From Halobacteriovorax marinus SJ (GTDB lineage Bacteria > Bdellovibrionota > Bacteriovoracia > Bacteriovoracales > Bacteriovoracaceae), in NCBI RefSeq assembly GCF_000210915.2, contig NC_016620.1:1860001-1924000 (forward strand): a DNA stretch of 64,000 nt, written 5' to 3'. Position 1 is the stretch's first letter, and each line of letters begins with the position of its first letter. This document shows positions 59,207 through 64,000 of the stretch, piece by piece. Under the pieces are notes generated by a model. It searched no databases and was not told the DNA's origin. It saw nothing but the letters and a program-made list of their open reading frames with translations. The position numbers were made by a program, and so were the translations under genes.

Positions 59207-60905
59207 GAATAACCTCCGCTTTATCAGAGAGATTGAGAACTTTATTACAATACTTCAGAGTTGAACTCCTATGGGCAACCCAAATAAGAGTCGTATCGCT
59301 AAGCTCGCGGTCTAAATTATTTAATATTAGATCCTCTGTCACAGTATCTACAGCACTGAGACAATCATCTAAGAAGAGAAGCTTTGGTCTACGAGACAGA
59401 GCTCTTGCCAGAGTTAATCTCTGACGTTGACCACCAGAGAGATTTATTCCCCACTCTCCTAAAGGAGTATTTAATTTATCAGGAAAATCTAGAACATCTT
59501 TATCTAGGCCAGCTAATTCAAGATAGTACCAGACATCATCATCACTAAGTTCCCTATCCATTTCGATATTCTTCTTAATAGTGTCGGCAAAGAGAAAAGG
59601 TTTTTGTTGAACAAAGCTCATAAACTCTCTTAGCTGACCATGTTCATAATTATTATAATCCTTGCCTTGAAAAAATAGCCTTCCCTCATAATTTCTCTCT
59701 AGACCACTAAGGATTTTTAAAAGAGTACTCTTACCTGTACCAATATCTCCAGTTATACCTAGACGTTCCCCAGGAAGAAGATTCAAATTGAAGTTCTCAA
59801 TAAGAGGGGTCTTCTTATCAGAATCATAATAGCGAAAGCTCAAGTTTTTAGCGCTTAGAACGTACTGTGAATCAGAAATTCTATCGCCTTTTTTAAAGAG
59901 AAATTCTTCTTTCTTATTCTTGTAAATCTTATTAAGACGATCAAGACTAGTTGTCCCTCTCTTCCAGTCAGAGATAATGAAACCCATCTCCATTAAAGGG
60001 TCTTGCAAGAGAAAAATAAGTCCTTGCATAGAGACAAAGTCTCCGATTGTCATCTGCTGATCAATTACAAGTCCTACTCCAACAACAAAGAGAACTCCGT
60101 AACTAATAATCGAGGCTCCACCCATCATTGGAATATAATTCAGCGAAGTGAAGAGTGCGAGAAGTCTTGAGTTTTTAAACTTTGTCGCACTCTCAATTAA
60201 TTTACCTTCCCAATAATTTCCAGTCTGAGTCAGGCGCTGAAGACGTATCGTACTAATGACTTGAGTAGAGAGATCATTAAAATCCCCAAGGGCCTTCTGT
60301 GAATCTTTATAGCGTTGGACTTCCTTACTAGAGAGTTTTTTCACAAAGTATGGAAGAATCGAAAGAGAGAGAACTGAAATAAGTGTCATCTTAAGGTTAA
60401 TCATTCCCATTGTAACCAGAGTAAGTATCCCTAGAAAAATAACATCAACTAATCCCACAAGAGTGAAACCAAAGATAAAGCGAGAAGAATTCACATCACT
60501 ATTAGACGCATTCATCAAATTACCTTTAGAAAAATCTGTTACTAAGTCTTTCTTATTAAAGAAGCGAGCATTTTCCCAAATTCTCTTTCTGAGCATGGCA
60601 CTGGCCATATGAGTTTGTCGCGCAAGCGTAACTCTCCAGCCCATACGTCCAAGAGTAATAAGAACACGACATGCAAACATACAAATAAAGAAGAAGTAGA
60701 ATGTCTCTATTTTAGAGGCCTTGCTAAAGAAGTGTGGGTAACTTACACCACTAAAGAAGTCGATGATCCAACCAATAATTCTTGTGGTAAGAACCTGGCA
60801 AATATTAGTAAGTAAAACCATCAGCGTACCTACAAAGTACACTGATTTATTATTTAAAAGATAGGACTTCCATATATTTAATGAAGAAGATTGAGAATTA
60901 TTCAT
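59199..60905 (-). CDS. ABC exporter half-transporter, MdlA-like
   Basis: A 568-residue protein with a six-helix membrane domain followed by an ATPase domain. Walker A is GDIGTGKST, the signature LSGGQRQRLTLARAL is canonical, and Walker B ends LLFLDDCLSAVD, with Asp where the catalytic Glu should be. Combined with the MdlB-like subunit's LSIGE signature this gives a degenerate ATP site. It is the promoter-proximal gene of the pair. Confidence 0.88.
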   Translation of the reverse strand: MNNSQSSSLNIWKSYLLNNKSVYFVGTLMVLLTNICQVLTTRIIGWIIDFFSGVSYPHFFSKASKIETFYFFFICMFACRVLITLGRMGWRVTLARQTHMASAMLRKRIWENARFFNKKDLVTDFSKGNLMNASNSDVNSSRFIFGFTLVGLVDVIFLGILTLVTMGMINLKMTLISVLSLSILPYFVKKLSSKEVQRYKDSQKALGDFNDLSTQVISTIRLQRLTQTGNYWEGKLIESATKFKNSRLLALFTSLNYIPMMGGASIISYGVLFVVGVGLVIDQQMTIGDFVSMQGLIFLLQDPLMEMGFIISDWKRGTTSLDRLNKIYKNKKEEFLFKKGDRISDSQYVLSAKNLSFRYYDSDKKTPLIENFNLNLLPGERLGITGDIGTGKSTLLKILSGLERNYEGRLFFQGKDYNNYEHGQLREFMSFVQQKPFLFADTIKKNIEMDRELSDDDVWYYLELAGLDKDVLDFPDKLNTPLGEWGINLSGGQRQRLTLARALSRRPKLLFLDDCLSAVDTVTEDLILNNLDRELSDTTLIWVAHRSSTLKYCNKVLNLSDKAEVIHE

Positions 60906-60944
60906 TAGAAAATACTATATGTACTTCCTCTATAAGAAAAGATG

Positions 60945-61961
60945 TTAGTGCACTTCTTTTGCTAGCCAACAAGAAAATTCATCGAGCTCTGTCGCAATCA
61001 TTGGAAGCTCTTTCTTTGTCTGAGAAAATGCCTCTTCAATCCCTTCTGGAGAATACTTCTTTCCTATTAAATCTCTAGTAATATATTCAATCATCTCAGG
61101 ATGAAGGGAGTCAGAAAAAATCTTGCAGTCAGTGATTAAACCTTTGTGCGAATCGATATGGGCCTCTATTCCACCCCATGCGAATCTCTCTTCAAGGAAG
61201 TGGTTAAACTTTGGTGTTTCTCCAAATCTCCAGTCCCAATCTTTTAACTTTTGATAGTAGTTATCTAAGTGAGTCACAGTTTTTAGAAATTGGTGATCAA
61301 GAATCTCTACCTCGCACTCTGCTTGATAGTGCTTTTTAAATTCTTCAATTATCGCACTACAAAGAGAATCGTGATTAATACTTGCATTACAATTTACTAG
61401 ATTTGTAACTCGAGCGCGAACAGACTTAATCCCCTTGCTCTCAAGTTTCTTCTTAGAAGGATTGAGATAATTTCCTAGCTTACTTAAGTCAGCGTCAATG
61501 AGAAGAGTGCCATGATGAAAAGCCCTGTCTTTAGTTTCTTTAAAGGCCGAGCCCGATACTTTCTTATCTCCATCATCAGACTTTACGAGAATATCATTTC
61601 TTCCTGAGGCAAAGGCCTTAACATCAAACTTTTTAAGGGCATTAGAAATAATAGAATTATTAACGCTCTTATCATAGTTCTTCTTAGAACTTAAGAAGGT
61701 GAAGTTTGTATTTCCTAAATCGTGAAAGACAGCGCCGCCACCACTTTGTCTGCGGGCCAGCTTAATTCCATCTGCTTCCATCTTCTCAGTATTACACTCT
61801 GTCCAAGGGTTTTGATAGCGACCTATAACGACAGTATTGTCATTACGCCATAGAAAGAGAACATGCGTCTCAGGGTCCATATCTCTAAATATCCAATCCT
61901 CAGTAGCAAGATTGAACCACGGATCAAAAGTGTCAGATAATAAAACTCTAATTTTTGTCAT
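60945..61961 (-). CDS. lplA: Lipoate-protein ligase A
   Basis: A 338-residue protein. RRQSGGGAVFHDLGNTNFTF and KVSGSAFKETKDRAFHHGTLL are the lipoate-AMP binding and catalytic-lysine segments, and the C-terminal accessory domain of about 90 residues is present. It attaches scavenged lipoate to E2 and GcvH proteins in the cytoplasm. It stands alone, 39 bases from the ABC operon start and divergent from the esterase gene. Confidence 0.92.
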   Translation of the reverse strand: MTKIRVLLSDTFDPWFNLATEDWIFRDMDPETHVLFLWRNDNTVVIGRYQNPWTECNTEKMEADGIKLARRQSGGGAVFHDLGNTNFTFLSSKKNYDKSVNNSIISNALKKFDVKAFASGRNDILVKSDDGDKKVSGSAFKETKDRAFHHGTLLIDADLSKLGNYLNPSKKKLESKGIKSVRARVTNLVNCNASINHDSLCSAIIEEFKKHYQAECEVEILDHQFLKTVTHLDNYYQKLKDWDWRFGETPKFNHFLEERFAWGGIEAHIDSHKGLITDCKIFSDSLHPEMIEYITRDLIGKKYSPEGIEEAFSQTKKELPMIATELDEFSCWLAKEVH

Positions 61962-62061
61962 TCGAGGCTCCTTTTCTAAAAAAACCTTTCATATAACGCG
62001 TATCACCTAGGGCATAGCAACGAGCGAAAGTATCATAAATAAAAAAACAAAGGTAACTATA

Positions 62062-63060
62062 ATGAAAGTATTAGCTCTCGTCATTCTATTTCTCCAAACA
62101 AGTACCTTCGCAAGAGACTGGGTCAAAATTAAAATCCCTGGTGCTAAATGTGGTGATAGTTTAGATTACTTTGTTTTCTACAATCCTAAGAACTCTAAGA
62201 AACTCTTCGCTGAATTTATGGGTGGAGGAGCGTGTTGGAGTTTATCAACTTGTTTTGGACCAAACCTAAGAACTTGGATGCACCCTATTCCTGAAATCCC
62301 GGCCTTCTCTGTGTTGACTTCAGATAATGGTGAGTTGACTCCCTTTAATAAACACTCAGCACTCTACTTTCCATATTGCACGGGAGATGTTCACGCTGGA
62401 GATCATGCCATTGATTACCGCTTCAATATTAGGGCCCATCACAGAGGCTATAGCAATATTCAAAAATCACTGAAGTATTTAAAAGAAAATGAGATCATTC
62501 AATTCAAAGATTTAGATGAAGTTATTCTCTTTGGTGCAAGCGCTGGGGCCATAGGCTCTTTACTGCATACAAAAACAATCACTCCATATTTAGGAACTAA
62601 GACAAAGAAATACCTCATTTCGGACTCACCAGGTTTACACTTTGGACAAAATTTCTGGGATAAATTTACAAGAGAGATGATTCATGACTTCGATAGAAAT
62701 TTCTCCAAGGTAGATCTTAATATTGATTTTTCAGATGGAATGATTGCCAGTGAAATTGAGCATGTTTGTCACTATCTCTCAGACTGGAAAGTCGGAATCT
62801 TGCAAGGAAGCCAGGACTTAGTCATGTCTAAAGTCTTTGGAAATATTAGTCCACAATTACATAGAGAATATGTCTATTCCGATGCTGGTATTTTTGAGAC
62901 GTCTAAGAAGAATTCAAATTGCGCGGCCTTTACTCCCGACACAAAGATGCATACTTTCCTACTTATAGAGAAGAGTGCCAGGATTCAGGCCGGAGGAATT
63001 GATGCGCTCGAATTTGTAAAAAGAATATATTCTGGTCAAACTAGTCGCAGCTTTAAGTAG
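62062..63060 (+). CDS. Pectinacetylesterase-family secreted hydrolase
   Basis: A 332-residue protein. A signal peptide ends near TFA-RDW. The family signatures are FMGGGACWSLSTC, PYCTGDVHAGDH and LFGASAGAIGS with nucleophile S160; LISDSPG and the late MHTFL supply the usual acidic and His positions. Paired cysteines fit an exported protein. In bacteria these proteins deacetylate polysaccharides, but pectin need not be the target. A ribosome-binding sequence AAAGGTAA precedes the ATG. Confidence 0.8.
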   Translation: MKVLALVILFLQTSTFARDWVKIKIPGAKCGDSLDYFVFYNPKNSKKLFAEFMGGGACWSLSTCFGPNLRTWMHPIPEIPAFSVLTSDNGELTPFNKHSALYFPYCTGDVHAGDHAIDYRFNIRAHHRGYSNIQKSLKYLKENEIIQFKDLDEVILFGASAGAIGSLLHTKTITPYLGTKTKKYLISDSPGLHFGQNFWDKFTREMIHDFDRNFSKVDLNIDFSDGMIASEIEHVCHYLSDWKVGILQGSQDLVMSKVFGNISPQLHREYVYSDAGIFETSKKNSNCAAFTPDTKMHTFLLIEKSARIQAGGIDALEFVKRIYSGQTSRSFK

Positions 63061-63073
63061 AACCTAAAGCTGC
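63047..63073. terminator. Possible bidirectional hairpin after the esterase gene
   Basis: GCAGCTTTA and TAAAGCTGC form a perfect 9-bp stem over a 9-base loop spanning the esterase stop codon and ending 8 bases before the convergent lipoprotein stop. No T run follows. Confidence 0.4.
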
Positions 63074-63080
63074 ACTATCT

Positions 63081-64000
63081 CTATTGATCGATCGAAATTT
63101 TAACATTCACAAGTTTCGCTCTAATTCTCATCACTAGTGATGGTATAGCAGCTCCATCTTTCTTTCTGCCCGGAAGAGTGTATAAAGTCCTCAAGTAGAA
63201 TTTCATATTATTAAATACAGTAGAAGTATCAACTTTGATATAGATTCCCTTTGTCTTAATTTCTAAGGGAATAATCTTTGTATTATCAATATAATTTTCA
63301 ACGTCATATTTAATATCTTTATGAAGTTGATTTAAAGGTGGAAGCATTGAATCTGAAACAAGAGGAATCGTAATCTTCTCTGTTAAGAATCTCTTAAGAG
63401 CTTTAATCTCAAGTTTAGAATCCACATCATCAAAAATAATCTCGGCCTTATCTTTTATTCTAGCGTATTTAATTTCTTGAACCATTCCCTCTTCACTAAC
63501 TTCATTAATTGGAATGAGAACACCTTCCTTCTTATTAAATGCAAAGATTTCTACTGCATACTTTCCACTATTCTTTCCGAATTTAAGTTTCTTGATCTGG
63601 GCCACGGTCTCATAAATTGTCTCATCTAACTTCTCTCCAGAGATTTTCTCAAAGGCAACTAAGAGATTGGAAATATCTTCATTGGTCAAAATATAATCAC
63701 CTACCTCAGAAAGATATCTAAGAATATACATTGTAAAGGTAAGTCCATCCCCAACAGGGAACTCTTCACTCATTGCCTCTTTAACTAAGAATATTTGCTT
63801 GGCCACTTTCTCATAATCTTCTAGCCCAAGACCATGGAGAACTTGTCCCGAAGATGACTCACTCTGAGGCCTACGACTCTCAGATTGCACAGTATTCTTT
63901 GTAAGGGATTCACTCTTTGCAGCACTTACTTGTAAGTCTTTAATAATTGGCTTCTCACTCTTTGAACAAGAGATAGAGCCTAATGAAAAAAAGCAAATTA
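63081..64000 (-). CDS. Putative lipoprotein, 5' end cut by window edge
   Basis: The frame is open to the right edge. An internal GTG at 63890 is not the true start: upstream codons encode ICFFSLGSISC, a lipoprotein signal with lipobox GSISC, so the start codon lies beyond 64000. A low-complexity Ser/Lys/Glu linker follows, then about 240 residues of charged alpha/beta sequence (VFLVKEAMSEEFPVG-like start, LVMRIRAKLVNVKISID end). No family is recognised. Opposite orientation to the esterase; stops are 20 bases apart. Confidence 0.65.
   Translation of the reverse strand, partial: ICFFSLGSISCSKSEKPIIKDLQVSAAKSESLTKNTVQSESRRPQSESSSGQVLHGLGLEDYEKVAKQIFLVKEAMSEEFPVGDGLTFTMYILRYLSEVGDYILTNEDISNLLVAFEKISGEKLDETIYETVAQIKKLKFGKNSGKYAVEIFAFNKKEGVLIPINEVSEEGMVQEIKYARIKDKAEIIFDDVDSKLEIKALKRFLTEKITIPLVSDSMLPPLNQLHKDIKYDVENYIDNTKIIPLEIKTKGIYIKVDTSTVFNNMKFYLRTLYTLPGRKKDGAAIPSLVMRIRAKLVNVKISIDQ

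Overview
The window is a gene-dense, AT-rich bacterial chromosome segment from a Gram-negative with an outer membrane: lptD, a heptose kinase and heptosyltransferase, and many lipoproteins. Low GC, abundant secreted hydrolases and peptidoglycan enzymes, and the gene orders suggest a marine Bdellovibrio-like organism (Bdellovibrionota, Bacteriovoracales/Halobacteriovorax type). That placement is inference; the 16S gene at 31950-33506 (minus strand) could settle it. No phage, transposase or CRISPR array is visible.

Layout. 1-6832 (+): the end of a D-Ala-D-Ala ligase-type gene, then a tight operon of an aminotransferase/GNAT/aminotransferase-like fusion, a C45-type acyltransferase/hydrolase, a second class III aminotransferase and both subunits of a 3-oxoacid CoA-transferase. 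The gene content matches the Bacillus yodP-yodQ-yodR-yodS-yodT set beside kamA, pointing to lysine catabolism through acetylated beta-lysine. 7069-10468 (+): an orphan protein, a lipoprotein, a small [2Fe-2S] protein, an exported EEP-family nuclease and a DEDD exonuclease. 10471-17661 (-): LysM/M23 lipoprotein, surE, a TrpF-like protein, a PabA-like amidotransferase, lptD, folC, accD. 17902-20274 (+): a large acidic secreted protein. 20271-25120: cyclic-nucleotide phosphodiesterase, GAF/HD-GYP protein, rsmI, a STAS protein, a membrane protein, a short YraN-like protein and rnhB. 25193-25403: three structured tandem repeats ending in a perfect palindrome. 25461-27888 (-): rplS, an RNA methyltransferase, trmD, rimM.

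28525-33851 (-): a complete rrn operon (promoter, leader with boxA, 16S, tRNA-less spacer, 23S, 5S, terminator). Complementary strands of both the pre-16S and pre-23S processing stalks can be read. 34004-37509 (-): pheT and pheS, preceded by a 401-bp leader with a Phe-rich mini-ORF and hairpins. 37911-41224 (-): DUF4416 protein, heptose kinase, heptosyltransferase, cmk. 41310-49821: lytic transglycosylase, YyaL-type thioredoxin-domain protein, CaiB-type protein, membrane protein, SlyD, alkaline phosphatase, M23 lipoprotein. 49898-53463 (-): mnmA, an M28 peptidase and a MnmA paralog that has lost its catalytic residues. 53589-57410 (+): an ABC-ATPase-like relic, an orphan m5C methyltransferase, a Ppx/GppA-family lipoprotein and an alpha/beta-hydrolase lipoprotein. 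57416-60905 (-): a heterodimeric MdlAB-type ABC exporter. 60945-64000: lipoate ligase, a pectinacetylesterase-family protein and a lipoprotein cut by the window edge.

Four proteins look like enzymes with lost catalytic residues: the third domain of the fusion, the TrpF-like protein, the second MnmA and the ABC relic. These and the beta-lysine operon are the strongest leads.
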